From assembly GCA_963720075.1 (NCBI GenBank), contig CAVREG010000014.1:1-64000 (forward strand): a stretch of 64,000 nucleotides of DNA. The letters are read 5' to 3'. Positions 29,950-38,557 of this stretch are shown one piece after another. The DNA is from PALSA-188 sp963720075. GTDB lineage: Bacteria; Acidobacteriota; Terriglobia; Terriglobales; Acidobacteriaceae. The notes below the pieces were generated by a model. That model searched no databases and was not told the origin of the DNA. It was given only the letters and a program-made list of their open reading frames with translations. Position numbers and translations under genes: made by a program. Each line of letters begins with the position of its first letter. The stretch's first letter is position 1.

Positions 29950-31315
29950 CCCATTTTCCCGTTCATGCGATATATTCGCGGTTCTTAGTTCTCTGTTGAT
30001 CGCGCTTTCTGTTGGAAGCGGAGTGGCGCGTGCTACAGAGCGGCAGCCGAATTCCGATTACCGTGCGCGGCGTTTGGCTTTGGCGGACAAAACTAAAGGT
30101 GGCTATGTACTTCTCTTCGCTCCCCCAGAAGCGGAGGGCCCAAACGATCTCTACGGCTATCGTCCCGACGACAACTTTTTCTATTTGACGGGATGGACCG
30201 AACCTGGTGCCGCGCTTCTAATCGGCGCTGCGGCGGACGCACAGAGCAGTTCTCCTGCGCGCCCATACACGGAGGTACTCTTTCTTCCGAATCGAAATCC
30301 TTCTCAGGAACGATGGACGGGACCGAAGCTTGGTCCAGACAATCCGAATGCCCCGCGAATGACAGGATTCGACCATGTTGATGCGCTCGACAATCTGCGC
30401 AACGAATTGCTGCATCTGCTCGCGCAAAAATCAACTATCTATACCGACGTGCCCGCTTATGGTGAGCCGTCAAATTCCACCGCCCCTCTGCAATGGCTGA
30501 AACAGGCGAATGCATTTCCCGTGGGCATTTCATTTCAGGATGTCCGTCCAATGCTCTCCTCACTGCGGACGTTTAAGGATGCGGGCGAAATTGAACTTAT
30601 CCGCAAAGCGACAAATGCGTCTATCGCGGCGCAACTAGCCGCAATGCACGCGATGAAGCCCGGTATCACTGAACGTGAAATTTCAGCCTTGGTGCAGTAT
30701 GAGTGGGGAAAGCGTGGATGCGAGCGGCCAGCTTACGCCCCAATTGTGGGAGCTGGAGCGAATTCCACGGTGTTGCACTATTCTGACGATTCGGGACCGA
30801 TCAATGCTGGAGACGTTGTCGTGATTGATGCAGCCGGCGAATATTCCATGTATGCATCCGACATTACCCGCACCTTGCCGGCATCGGGCACATTCACATC
30901 TCGCCAGCGCGAAATTTACAACATCGTACTGGGCGCGCAACAGGCGGCGATCGCCGCGTTTCAATCCGGCAAATCAACGCTTCAACGGGACACTCCGGAT
31001 TCCCTCTACAGAGTCGCGTTCGACTACATAGACTCGCACGGCAAGGACCTGCACGGGGAGTCGCTCGGCAAATATTTTATTCATGGACTGAGCCATTATG
31101 TGGGCCTGAATGTACATGACCCTGGAGACTACGAAGCGAAGCTTGGTCCTGGCGCTGTTTTCACCATTGAACCGGGAATTTATATTCCAGAAGAAAAGCT
31201 GGGCGTTCGCATCGAGGACATTTTCTATGTTGATCCCGATGGCAAGCTTATCAATCTGACCCAATCTCTTCCGCATGCTGCAGAGGATATTGAACACATC
31301 ATGGCCGGAAAATAA
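29939..31315 (+). CDS. Secreted Xaa-Pro aminopeptidase (M24B)
   Basis: A 458-residue metallopeptidase removing N-terminal residues before proline. All metal ligands of the pita-bread fold are visible: Asp in VVVIDAAGEYSMYASDITRT (two Asp), His in HGLSHYVGLNVHDPG, Glu in FTIEPGIYIP and Glu in RIEDIFYVD. The N-terminus contains a signal peptide (FAVLSSLLIALSVGSGVARA), so it is exported. The TTG at 29939 lies inside the end of the glycosyltransferase gene; an ATG at 29966 is out of frame, so a start-region indel is possible. Confidence 0.88.
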   Translation: MECDPFSRSCDIFAVLSSLLIALSVGSGVARATERQPNSDYRARRLALADKTKGGYVLLFAPPEAEGPNDLYGYRPDDNFFYLTGWTEPGAALLIGAAADAQSSSPARPYTEVLFLPNRNPSQERWTGPKLGPDNPNAPRMTGFDHVDALDNLRNELLHLLAQKSTIYTDVPAYGEPSNSTAPLQWLKQANAFPVGISFQDVRPMLSSLRTFKDAGEIELIRKATNASIAAQLAAMHAMKPGITEREISALVQYEWGKRGCERPAYAPIVGAGANSTVLHYSDDSGPINAGDVVVIDAAGEYSMYASDITRTLPASGTFTSRQREIYNIVLGAQQAAIAAFQSGKSTLQRDTPDSLYRVAFDYIDSHGKDLHGESLGKYFIHGLSHYVGLNVHDPGDYEAKLGPGAVFTIEPGIYIPEEKLGVRIEDIFYVDPDGKLINLTQSLPHAAEDIEHIMAGK

Positions 31316-31376
31316 TCTGGAAATTCCCTGCCCCGTTGCATGCGCTTCGATTTTGATATGCTAGGGCATCGTGCGG

Positions 31377-31520
31377 ATGATGTGGTGGTTTTTGATACTG
31401 GCCGTCGGCATTGTTGCGATCGTCTGGGCCGGTTTATCTCTCTACCTGCGCGTGCGTCGCCACATGAAAGCTCCAAAGGGCGTTTTGCAAAGCGCCGGGA
31501 AAATCGAGCACGAAGACTAG
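31377..31520 (+). CDS. Small single-pass membrane protein
   Basis: A 47-residue reading frame: MMWWFLILAVGIVAIVWAGL, then SLYLRVRRHMKAPK and a short acidic end (KIEHED). One strong transmembrane helix followed by a basic cytosolic stretch is typical of small bacterial membrane proteins. It fits the gap between the aminopeptidase and bioY on the same strand, ending 24 bases before bioY. No family recognised. Confidence 0.5.
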   Translation: MMWWFLILAVGIVAIVWAGLSLYLRVRRHMKAPKGVLQSAGKIEHED

Positions 31521-31544
31521 TTTAAGACTACGCTTGGAGAAGAC

Positions 31545-32117
31545 ATGGCAAAAGCAACCACAGACGGTTTGGAGAGTAGTCGCACTCTAGATTTCGCGCA
31601 ACAAGGCGCCATCATCATCGGGGCAAGTTTGTTTGTTGCAGTCTGTGCTCGCGTGACGCTGCCGCTTCCGTTCACTCCAGTTCCTTTGACTTTGCAGAAT
31701 TTTGGAGTGCTTCTCGTTGGGCTCTCTCTGGGCAGCCGTCGCGGGTTTGCCGCTCTTCTTCTTTATTTGGCGGAAGGCGCGGCAGGAATGCCGGTATTTA
31801 GTATCGCGGGAATGGGAGGCGTGGCTCAATTGCTCGGCCCCACGGGGGGATATTTATTTGCCTATCCAATTGTGGCCGGGATCGCCGGACTGATAATGGA
31901 GCGCGGAGCAAGAACGTTTGCGCGTGCGGCAATTGCCAGTATAGTGGGCGAGATTATCCTATTTGCCGGTGGAATCGCGTGGTTAACGGTCTATACGCAT
32001 TCTTTCTCGCTGGCGATTCAATACGGCCTTTACTGGTTTATTTTTGCTGAGGTCATCAAAGTGATGTGGGCTGCCGCAATCGCTAGCGGATGGCAGCGGT
32101 TCTTTAAGCAGCACTGA
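31545..32117 (+). CDS. bioY: BioY-type biotin transporter substrate-binding membrane protein
   Basis: A 190-residue S component of ECF-type biotin uptake. Six hydrophobic segments and the family motifs are visible: ARVTLPLPFTPVPLTLQNFG, VLLVGLSLGSRRGFAALLLY and GMPVFSIAGMGGVAQLLGPT followed by GGYLFAYP. GGAG precedes the ATG. No EcfT or EcfA genes are adjacent, as is common for solitary BioY, so it either works alone or with a shared energising module encoded elsewhere. Confidence 0.92.
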   Translation: MAKATTDGLESSRTLDFAQQGAIIIGASLFVAVCARVTLPLPFTPVPLTLQNFGVLLVGLSLGSRRGFAALLLYLAEGAAGMPVFSIAGMGGVAQLLGPTGGYLFAYPIVAGIAGLIMERGARTFARAAIASIVGEIILFAGGIAWLTVYTHSFSLAIQYGLYWFIFAEVIKVMWAAAIASGWQRFFKQH

Positions 32118-32177
32118 TTTTCGACGCATCTTAAAATTCCTGCACTTGCCGCGCCGGAGAAAGCTAAAAGGATTCCA

Positions 32178-33038
32178 ATGTCGAGCAGTACTGCCGCCGA
32201 AACTCGTGAAATTACTGTCGCCCACAGTCCTGACTCGGATGATGCATTCATGTTTTACGGGCTCGCGACCAATAAAGTCCGTGTGCCGGGACTGCGGTTC
32301 ACGCATACTCTATGCGATATAGAAACACTGAATCAGAATGCAAGGCAGGGCGAAGGTGTATATGACGTGACCGCGATCTCGTTTCACGCGTATCCCTACA
32401 TTCAGGATAATTATGCTTTGCTGCCCAGCGGCGGCAGCGTCGGGGATGGCTACGGTCCAATGATTGTTGCGAATAAAACCTATTCGCAGAGCGAGATTAA
32501 GCAAAAACGAATCGCGATGCCAGGCACGCTGACGACGGCCTATCTCGTGCTCCGACTCTTTGCTCCGAGCATCGAGACAGATGTGGTTCCCTTCGATCAA
32601 ATCATTCCCGAAGTGCTGGCGGGAAGATACGAGGCAGGACTGATCATTCACGAGGGACAATTGACGTATGGCAAGGCAGGATTACACCGCATCGTTGATC
32701 TTGGGAAATGGTGGCACAAAATAACCGGGCTGCCCCTGCCGCTGGGAGGAAATGCCATTCGGCGCAGCCTAGGACCTGAGCTGATTGCGAGCGTGTCCAC
32801 GGCCCTGCGGGAGAGCATCCAGTACGCGCTCGATCACCGCGAAGAGGCGTTGGCTTATGCCATGCAGTTCGCACGGGATCTTGATACTCAGCTCGCGGAT
32901 AAATTTGTTGGAATGTACGTCAACGAGCGCACCCTGGATTACGGCGCCGACGGACGGGAAGCGGTCCGGCGACTGCTGGACATGGGACATACGGCGGGAA
33001 TCATTCCAAATGCAGCGAGGGTGGATTTTGTAGGGTAG
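32178..33038 (+). CDS. mqnD: 1,4-dihydroxy-6-naphthoate synthase (futalosine pathway)
   Basis: A 286-residue MqnD, which converts cyclic dehypoxanthinyl futalosine to 1,4-dihydroxy-6-naphthoate. It shows the family start TVAHSPDSDDAFMFYGLATN, then VYDVTAISFHAYPYIQDNYA, GDGYGPMIVANK, AGLIIHEGQLTY with the catalytic-type His, and PLPLGGNAIRR. With mqnA and mqnC it supplies three steps of the pathway within 9 kb on one strand; mqnB and mqnE are not in the window. Confidence 0.93.
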   Translation: MSSSTAAETREITVAHSPDSDDAFMFYGLATNKVRVPGLRFTHTLCDIETLNQNARQGEGVYDVTAISFHAYPYIQDNYALLPSGGSVGDGYGPMIVANKTYSQSEIKQKRIAMPGTLTTAYLVLRLFAPSIETDVVPFDQIIPEVLAGRYEAGLIIHEGQLTYGKAGLHRIVDLGKWWHKITGLPLPLGGNAIRRSLGPELIASVSTALRESIQYALDHREEALAYAMQFARDLDTQLADKFVGMYVNERTLDYGADGREAVRRLLDMGHTAGIIPNAARVDFVG

Positions 33039-33093
33039 GAAGTGGTTCTCGCGCAGGATACCGCGGGATTGCTATTGATTGCACATTGCCGAT

Positions 33094-33768
33094 TCATTGC
33101 TGAAGAAAATCGGCGAATATAAAGCCATCGCGCTCTACAACTTCTCCCGCCCGCACTGCGATGGGATGAGAAAAAACTGGCGCATCATATATGAATGTGT
33201 GAAATTCGCCATTCTCGCCGCATGGATCGACCCCAACCGGAAGGGCTTGCACGAAATCCATGTCGTACTCCCGGCCGATAAAGGATTTCGCCAGCTTTGA
33301 GGGGTCCACACAGGTAATCTTTGCTCTAAATCCCGCTTCGATCATGGCCCGGCAGAGTTCGTCCGTGGGAATTTGCCAAACTGGAAACAGCGGCTCAAGG
33401 CCGCTTTCCTGCAGTTGCCGGATCCGGTAATCGCGAACATCCTGAAGAAAAAGGTCCCCGAATGCTAGAGCGATGATGCCCTCTGTCTTGGCGCGCCGAA
33501 CAATGTCGCGCATTCGGTCTTCATATTCCAGGTTAGAGCATGGCCAAGGCAGCTCCACTGGCCAGAGTGGAATTTGGGTCCGCTCGGCTTGCGCCTCTAC
33601 CAACGCGCGCCGGACCGCATGCATCGCAACACGATCCGCTGTGGTATTGAATGTTGTGATGAGCGCGGCCACTTGGATGCCAGGCTGTCGTCGCAGCAGA
33701 TGCAACGCCCACGCGCTGTCTTTGCCGCTGCTCCACGATAAAGCAACTTTGGTCAAAGCTTGCCTCAT
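33094..33768 (-). CDS. Dph6-like ATP-binding protein (PP-loop)
   Basis: A 224-residue protein of the Dph6/adenine-nucleotide alpha-hydrolase family. The PP-loop SWSSGKDSAWALHLL at residues 10-24 binds ATP pyrophosphate. ITTFNTTADRVAMHAVRRAL, IALAFGDLFLQDVRDYRIRQ and PVGVDPCGENGEFHTF are typical. In archaea and eukaryotes Dph6 amidates diphthine, but bacteria lack that substrate, so the bacterial role is unknown; the ligase chemistry is inferred. It converges with mqnD, with 55 bases between stops. Confidence 0.8.
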   Translation of the reverse strand: MRQALTKVALSWSSGKDSAWALHLLRRQPGIQVAALITTFNTTADRVAMHAVRRALVEAQAERTQIPLWPVELPWPCSNLEYEDRMRDIVRRAKTEGIIALAFGDLFLQDVRDYRIRQLQESGLEPLFPVWQIPTDELCRAMIEAGFRAKITCVDPSKLAKSFIGREYDMDFVQALPVGVDPCGENGEFHTFIYDAPVFSHPIAVRAGEVVERDGFIFADFLQQ

Positions 33769-33903
33769 GTCAATTCGTGGTGACCATAGCCGCAGGGCGC
33801 TCGGGCACCACGTCGTATTTTAGTCCCCTGAAGTTATTTGTATGGGAAAGCCGCCGGCGAGGCTCGAGAATGGCCAACCGATGAACAGATAGCTATCCCC
33901 AAG

Positions 33904-34521
33904 TCATTTGCGGGAGTCGTTTGCCTCGATGTCCGTTGGCTGCCTCAACGATGGGGTATTAATCGCTTCTTTTTGTTTCAGCTTTTCCAATGCTTTTTGC
34001 GCATCTCGTGCGTAGGGTCCATTGGGCAGAATTTTCAAATATGCTTCATAGTGGGCAACAGCTTCCGTTGGATTGTTTGATTTCTCGAAAGCCTGCCCCA
34101 AACGGAAGTTGGCTTCGGCGTCGTTGTCTTTCCACAACAGCGCATCCTGGTACCGGGCGATGGCGGCGCGATAATTCTTGCGCTTAAAGTAAAAGTCGCC
34201 AACCTCGATGTCCTTGGCGGCTTTGTGAGGATCCCAAGGATGTAATTCCTGCGAATATTCTGACCCAGTTTCGGCGTCGGAGTCGCCCGCATCACTGAAT
34301 GGATGGTCCTTCGCGTCGTCTTTGGGAGGGCTCAAATCAATTTTGGTATCTTGGCTGGAACTTTCTCCCGCCTCGTTATCACGATCATAACGCGGCGGTG
34401 CTTGATTCTGTCCGGGGGCCTTGTTTGGATGGGGAACCGTTTCGATTTGGGCCAAGGAGTGAGTGGGAAGGAACGTCAATGCAAGCAGCGATAGCACTAT
34501 GCGGATGATTCTGCGAAACAT
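33904..34521 (-). CDS. Secreted TPR-repeat protein
   Basis: A 205-residue protein with a signal peptide (IIRIVLSLLALTFLPTHSLA), a low-complexity acidic linker and two or three TPR motifs (IEVGDFYFKRKNYRAAIARY; AEANFRLGQAFEKSNNPTEA; VAHYEAYLKILPNGPYARDA). The repeat region resembles BamD/YbgF-like assembly scaffolds, but no lipobox is present. Likely a periplasmic adaptor; no partner is evident. It is followed downstream by the Dph6-like gene on the same strand. Confidence 0.75.
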   Translation of the reverse strand: MFRRIIRIVLSLLALTFLPTHSLAQIETVPHPNKAPGQNQAPPRYDRDNEAGESSSQDTKIDLSPPKDDAKDHPFSDAGDSDAETGSEYSQELHPWDPHKAAKDIEVGDFYFKRKNYRAAIARYQDALLWKDNDAEANFRLGQAFEKSNNPTEAVAHYEAYLKILPNGPYARDAQKALEKLKQKEAINTPSLRQPTDIEANDSRK

Positions 34522-34578
34522 GCTTATATTTTACCGCGACTCGGGGCTGTGCGACGCGATGCCATTCGGCGAATCAGC

Positions 34579-34617
34579 AAAAGCAGGTCATTTGCTTCGC
34601 TCCGGTCGGGATGACAG
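34579..34617 (-). repeat. Dispersed 'GTCATCCCGA' repeat, copy 1
   Basis: On the minus strand it reads TGTCATCCCGACCGGAGCGA and ends at GACCTGCTTTT. It shares the GTCATyCCGA...TCTGCT-like frame with 39352, 44241 and 48078. It lies in the gap after the AIM24 gene. Confidence 0.6.
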
Positions 34618-34653
34618 GGTTTAGATGAGGTAAACGTCACTCTGAAGAGGACG

Positions 34654-35409
34654 CTACTTCATTCCATCCAGGATTGATCCAACAATCCCGCCGACCACCC
34701 CGCCCTGTGCCGATTCCCTTGACGGTGAGGGCATGTATTCCATCAACTGATGGGCGAGTTTTGAAATTGGCAAGGTTTGCAGCCAGACTCTTCCCGGCCC
34801 TGTCAGTACCGCCAGGAAAATTCCATCCCCGCCGAAGATCATATTCTTGATGCCAGGAACCGTAGTGATCTGAAAAGGAACCGTACTTTCAAACGCGCCG
34901 ACGTGTCCCGGATGCACCCTCAACGTTTCGCCCGGGCGAAGCTCTTTGAGGATCACCTCACCCGACAGTTCCAACCATGCAGTGCCCTGTCCGCTGATCT
35001 TTTGCAGCAGGAATCCGTCGCCGCCGAAGACGCCCGCGCCGAGCGATTGCTGGAAACCAACGCCGATCTGTACCTGCGGCGTCGCGCAAAGGAAACCGTG
35101 CCGGTGCACCATGAATTCATGACTCTGACCAATTTCGACCGGCAAAATCTGGCCGGGAAGCTTTGTGGCAAAAGCTATCTCGCCCGGTGTCCCCATGGCG
35201 CGGTATTCGGTCATGAAAAGCGTTCCACCGCCCGCGACTCTTCGCAGCACGCCGAAGATTCCTCCGCCTCCGCCCATCTGTGTGTGGGTCAAAAGCTGTA
35301 TGGAACTGCTCATCCACGAAAGTTCTCCAGCTTCGGAGATGACTGCCTCGTTGGGATTAAGGCTGAACTCGAGGACGGGCATCGTCGTGCCGGTGATGCG
35401 ACTCTGCAT
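34654..35409 (-). CDS. AIM24/TIGR00266-family protein
   Basis: A 251-residue member of the AIM24 (DUF124) family, a tryptophan-RNA-binding-attenuator-like beta fold of unknown function. Family features are VISEAGELSWMSSSIQL, the glycine-rich TQMGGGGGIFGVLRRVAGGG, YRAMGTPGEIAFATKLPGQI, GVGFQQSLGAGVFGGDGFLL and RVHPGHVGAFESTV. It ends GGIVGSILDGMK, also typical. No signal peptide is seen. It stands alone between the TPR and OmpA genes on the same strand. Confidence 0.85.
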   Translation of the reverse strand: MQSRITGTTMPVLEFSLNPNEAVISEAGELSWMSSSIQLLTHTQMGGGGGIFGVLRRVAGGGTLFMTEYRAMGTPGEIAFATKLPGQILPVEIGQSHEFMVHRHGFLCATPQVQIGVGFQQSLGAGVFGGDGFLLQKISGQGTAWLELSGEVILKELRPGETLRVHPGHVGAFESTVPFQITTVPGIKNMIFGGDGIFLAVLTGPGRVWLQTLPISKLAHQLMEYMPSPSRESAQGGVVGGIVGSILDGMK

Positions 35410-35534
35410 GGCGAACTCCTATAAAAAAGTTTTTTCTCGAAGTCGGGCATCGCCGACTCGGCGCGTTTCAATGAATCCAGCGAGTATATATCGTGGCGTT
35501 AAAGCGAAGTTCACTCGCGACACGGAAGTTGTAT

Positions 35535-35569
35535 AAAAAGAGGCCGCTCCAAGGGGGAATGGAGCGGCC
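35535..35569 (-). terminator. Intrinsic terminator after the OmpA-family gene
   Basis: A perfect nine-base stem (GGCCGCTCC/GGAGCGGCC, 35542-35550 with 35561-35569), followed on the minus strand by TCTTTTTAT. It lies about 40 bases after the OmpA stop. Confidence 0.85.
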
Positions 35570-35609
35570 AGTGTTGGCGAAATCCTCCGGGGAGGAGGCA
35601 AAAAACTTT

Positions 35610-36353
35610 TTACATTGACGGCGGGGCTGCCTGGTTCGCTGCGGCTGGTTGCTGAGCCGGAGTTCCACCTTCCGCCTGCGTGTTGCTCATTAGATGAACG
35701 TCTACGCGCCGGTTAGCCGCACGTCCCGCGCGAGTCTTATTGGATTCCACCGGCTTGTCTTTGCCGAGTCCAATCAGATAAATCTTGTGCGCTGGTATGC
35801 CGTGCTCCGAAGCCAGATACTGGATGACCGCATCGGCTCGACGCTGGCTCAAACTATAGTTGTAGTCCGCGCTTCCAACTGAATCCGTAGCGCCTTCCAC
35901 GGTTAGAATGTACCCTTTGGTGTTGGGAACGGTTTCCGCCATCTTGTCCAAATCTTCTTTCGCTTCTTTGGTCAAATTGTCCCTGTTGAAGCCGAAATGG
36001 ACGGACGCAGTGCTAACCTCGCGGTAGTTGTCGAGATTGGCTACCGTGTTCTGAAGCACATTCACGCGGTTGACAGCATTGTCAGCCTGGGTTTGGGCCT
36101 CAGTTGCTTGTTGTCCGGCAGCCTGCGCTTTCTGGTCAACCTCGGCCGCTTTTGCCTGGACCTGTTGAATTCCAGCCTGCGCGCGCGCGTCCACATCTTT
36201 AATATCTTTGGTGTTCTTAGCGGTCATGTCGTCCAGCTCGTTGGTCTTGTTGATCAACGGAGTGGTCTGATTGCGAACATAATTCTTGCTCGAACAACCT
36301 ACCGTCGCTGCCATGGTAGCCGCCAACAAAATTGTTAACGAAGTGCGATTCAT
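35610..36353 (-). CDS. OmpA/Pal-type lipoprotein
   Basis: A 247-residue lipoprotein. The lipobox is AATVGC (Cys at about residue 20). A long coiled-coil region of Ala/Gln heptads follows (AGIQQVQAKAAEVDQKAQAA; QTQADNAVNRVNVLQNTVAN). The OmpA domain then binds peptidoglycan: VHFGFNRDNLTKEAKEDLDK, EGATDSVGSADYNYSLSQRR, AGRAANRRVDV. The coiled coil probably spans the periplasm between outer membrane and cell wall. AGGAAGGAG stands before the start, and a strong terminator follows. Confidence 0.9.
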   Translation of the reverse strand: MNRTSLTILLAATMAATVGCSSKNYVRNQTTPLINKTNELDDMTAKNTKDIKDVDARAQAGIQQVQAKAAEVDQKAQAAGQQATEAQTQADNAVNRVNVLQNTVANLDNYREVSTASVHFGFNRDNLTKEAKEDLDKMAETVPNTKGYILTVEGATDSVGSADYNYSLSQRRADAVIQYLASEHGIPAHKIYLIGLGKDKPVESNKTRAGRAANRRVDVHLMSNTQAEGGTPAQQPAAANQAAPPSM

Positions 36354-36654
36354 CTTTGAGGGCTCCTTCCTCTAGCTTCTTACAGAACCTTTTCTACAGA
36401 ATCTTCGATGCGTACAACCGTCCGCGGGTTCATTCCGCTCGTCCGTCATTGTACTGTGCACGACCGATGCCAACCAATGCAATAGCCGAGAGGGCACCTA
36501 ATCAATAGATATTGAAGTAGTTACTGGCGCTACAGAGAAGCCCCGTGGAATGAGCGGCAAGAAATAGAAGGAAAATTTTATACGATTTCATTCGACCCTG
36601 AATCACAGGCAGCGATACCTATCTCTAATAAAATAATAGCCAAGCTTAAAGCTG
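36354..36654. other. Intergenic region between the divergent OmpA gene and uvrC
   Basis: About 300 bases of AT-richer DNA that must hold the two divergent promoters. I see no conserved RNA, strong promoter pair or gene in it. No clear ribosome binding site precedes the uvrC ATG. Confidence 0.5.
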
Positions 36655-38556
36655 ATGGACTTTCGCGCCAAAATTCGATCCCTTCCCGCTTCTGCTGGAG
36701 TGTATCTCTACAAAAACGCGGAAGGGGATGTGATTTACGTCGGCAAGGCTGGCAACCTTCGCAATCGCGTCAGTTCTTATTTTCACCAAAGCCGCGTGCA
36801 AGACGCAAAAACTGACACTCTGGTGCGCGAGGCGGTGGACGTTGATTACATCGTCGTCGCCAACGTCAAAGAAGCACTGGCGCTCGAAAATCACTTAATC
36901 AAGCAGAAGAAGCCGCGCTTCAACATTCTGCTGCGGGACGATAAGACTTATCCATACGTGAAGCTGACATTGGGCGAGCGATTTCCCCGCGTTTACGTCA
37001 CTCGCCGCCTGCGCAAGGACGGTGCGGCTTATTATGGTCCGTACTTCCCTGCCAATCTTGCATACCGGCTGGTGGACTTGATTCATCGCCACTTTCTGAT
37101 TCCATCCTGCAAAGTGGACTTGGGACACTTCCATCCCAGGGCATGCCTTCAGTATTACATCGGACGTTGCCTCGGTCCGTGCGTTGAAGGCCTGGGCACG
37201 CCCGACGCTTATCAGGAAGCGGTTCGCGACGTGAAGCTGTTTCTTGAAGGCCGGCCTACGGACCTATCGCGCTCTCTGCGGGGGCGGATGGAGAAAGCCG
37301 CTCATGTCGAGGAATTTGAACGTGCGGCAAAATATCGCGATTTGATTTCTACCGTCGAGCAGTTTCAGGAAAAGCAGCGAATCGCGACCGTCGAAGGCGA
37401 CGATGCCGACGTTTTCGGTTATCACTACGAGAATGGAATGTTGGCGGTGAACTTGTTTCACATGCGAGGAGGTAAAGTCCTCGATCGCAGAGAGTTTTTC
37501 TGGGAAGATCTGCCGGAACTGGAGATTGATCGTGTGGGGACGGGCGCCCCCGGCTGTCCAGCCGAGCAAAGCTCGGCAGCCTCAAGCCCGGCGAACGCCG
37601 ACCTCTTCAATCCCGGTGAACTCTTTTCCGCCCTGCTCAAGCAGCTCTACATCGGTCAGCCCTATGTTCCGCGAAACATCTATTTGCCCGTGGATTTTGA
37701 AGATCGCCTCACCCTCGAAGAGGTCCTCTCCGAGCAAATCACCAGCGACAGCTCACGACCGGCCCGTGTGCATCTCCTGGTTCCACAGCGGGGAGATAAA
37801 CGATCTCTTCTCGACTTGTCCGCGAACAATGCGAAGCAGTCTTATGACCAGCGCTTCCGGATCATGAAGCCCAATACCAAGGCGATACAGGAGGCGTTGC
37901 AGGATGCGCTTGGGGTTCCCGAACTTCCCGAGCGAATCGAGTGTTTCGACATTTCGCACATTCAGGGCGCGGAGACCGTGGCTTCAATGGTGGTCTGGGA
38001 GGAGGGGCGAATGAAGAAGTCCGATTATCGTAAATTCATCATTCGTACCGTTGAGGGCGTGGACGATTTTGCATCCATGCGCGAAGTCGTGACCCGCCGC
38101 TACAAGCGTATTCAGGACGAAAAGAAAAAGATGCCGAGCCTGATCTTGATTGATGGGGGGTTGGGCCAGCTACACGCCGCCGCCGAAGCGCTCGGATCGC
38201 TGCAAATTATCAACCAACCGCTTGCAGCTATCGCCAAACGAGAGGAGATTATTTACGTCTATGGGCAGGAAGAGGAGCCAGTGATTCTCGACCACCATTC
38301 CCCGATGCTTCATCTGATTCAGTTAATCCGCGATGAAGCCCATCGCTTTGCCGTTACTTTCCATCGCAAACGACGCCAGATGCGTGACCGCGCGACAGAG
38401 TTACGCGAAATTCCGGGGGTGGGTGCGAGGACCACCCGTCGCTTGCTGGAACATTTCGGGAGCGTGCAGGCGGTGAGGCAAGCTGATGTCTCCGCACTCT
38501 CGGCAGTGGTTACGCGAAGTCAGGCCGAAGCGATTCTCGGATACTTTCAGAAATAA
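36655..38556 (+). CDS. uvrC: Excinuclease ABC subunit C
   Basis: A 633-residue UvrC that makes both incisions in nucleotide excision repair. The N-terminal GIY-YIG nuclease reads GVYLYKNAEGDVIYVGKAGN. The UvrB-binding UVR motif is EKAAHVEEFERAAKYRDLIS. The C-terminal RNase H-like nuclease has ECFDISHIQGAETVASMVVW and LILIDGGLGQLHAA, and the HhH end is ELREIPGVGARTTRRLLEHF. At residues 295-318 a Pro/Ala/Ser-rich insert (GAPGCPAEQSSAASSPANAD) is encoded by DNA with a perfect seven-base palindrome (GCCGAGC-AAA-GCTCGGC), as if a repeat entered in frame. Confidence 0.96.
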   Translation: MDFRAKIRSLPASAGVYLYKNAEGDVIYVGKAGNLRNRVSSYFHQSRVQDAKTDTLVREAVDVDYIVVANVKEALALENHLIKQKKPRFNILLRDDKTYPYVKLTLGERFPRVYVTRRLRKDGAAYYGPYFPANLAYRLVDLIHRHFLIPSCKVDLGHFHPRACLQYYIGRCLGPCVEGLGTPDAYQEAVRDVKLFLEGRPTDLSRSLRGRMEKAAHVEEFERAAKYRDLISTVEQFQEKQRIATVEGDDADVFGYHYENGMLAVNLFHMRGGKVLDRREFFWEDLPELEIDRVGTGAPGCPAEQSSAASSPANADLFNPGELFSALLKQLYIGQPYVPRNIYLPVDFEDRLTLEEVLSEQITSDSSRPARVHLLVPQRGDKRSLLDLSANNAKQSYDQRFRIMKPNTKAIQEALQDALGVPELPERIECFDISHIQGAETVASMVVWEEGRMKKSDYRKFIIRTVEGVDDFASMREVVTRRYKRIQDEKKKMPSLILIDGGLGQLHAAAEALGSLQIINQPLAAIAKREEIIYVYGQEEEPVILDHHSPMLHLIQLIRDEAHRFAVTFHRKRRQMRDRATELREIPGVGARTTRRLLEHFGSVQAVRQADVSALSAVVTRSQAEAILGYFQK

Positions 38557-38557
38557 A

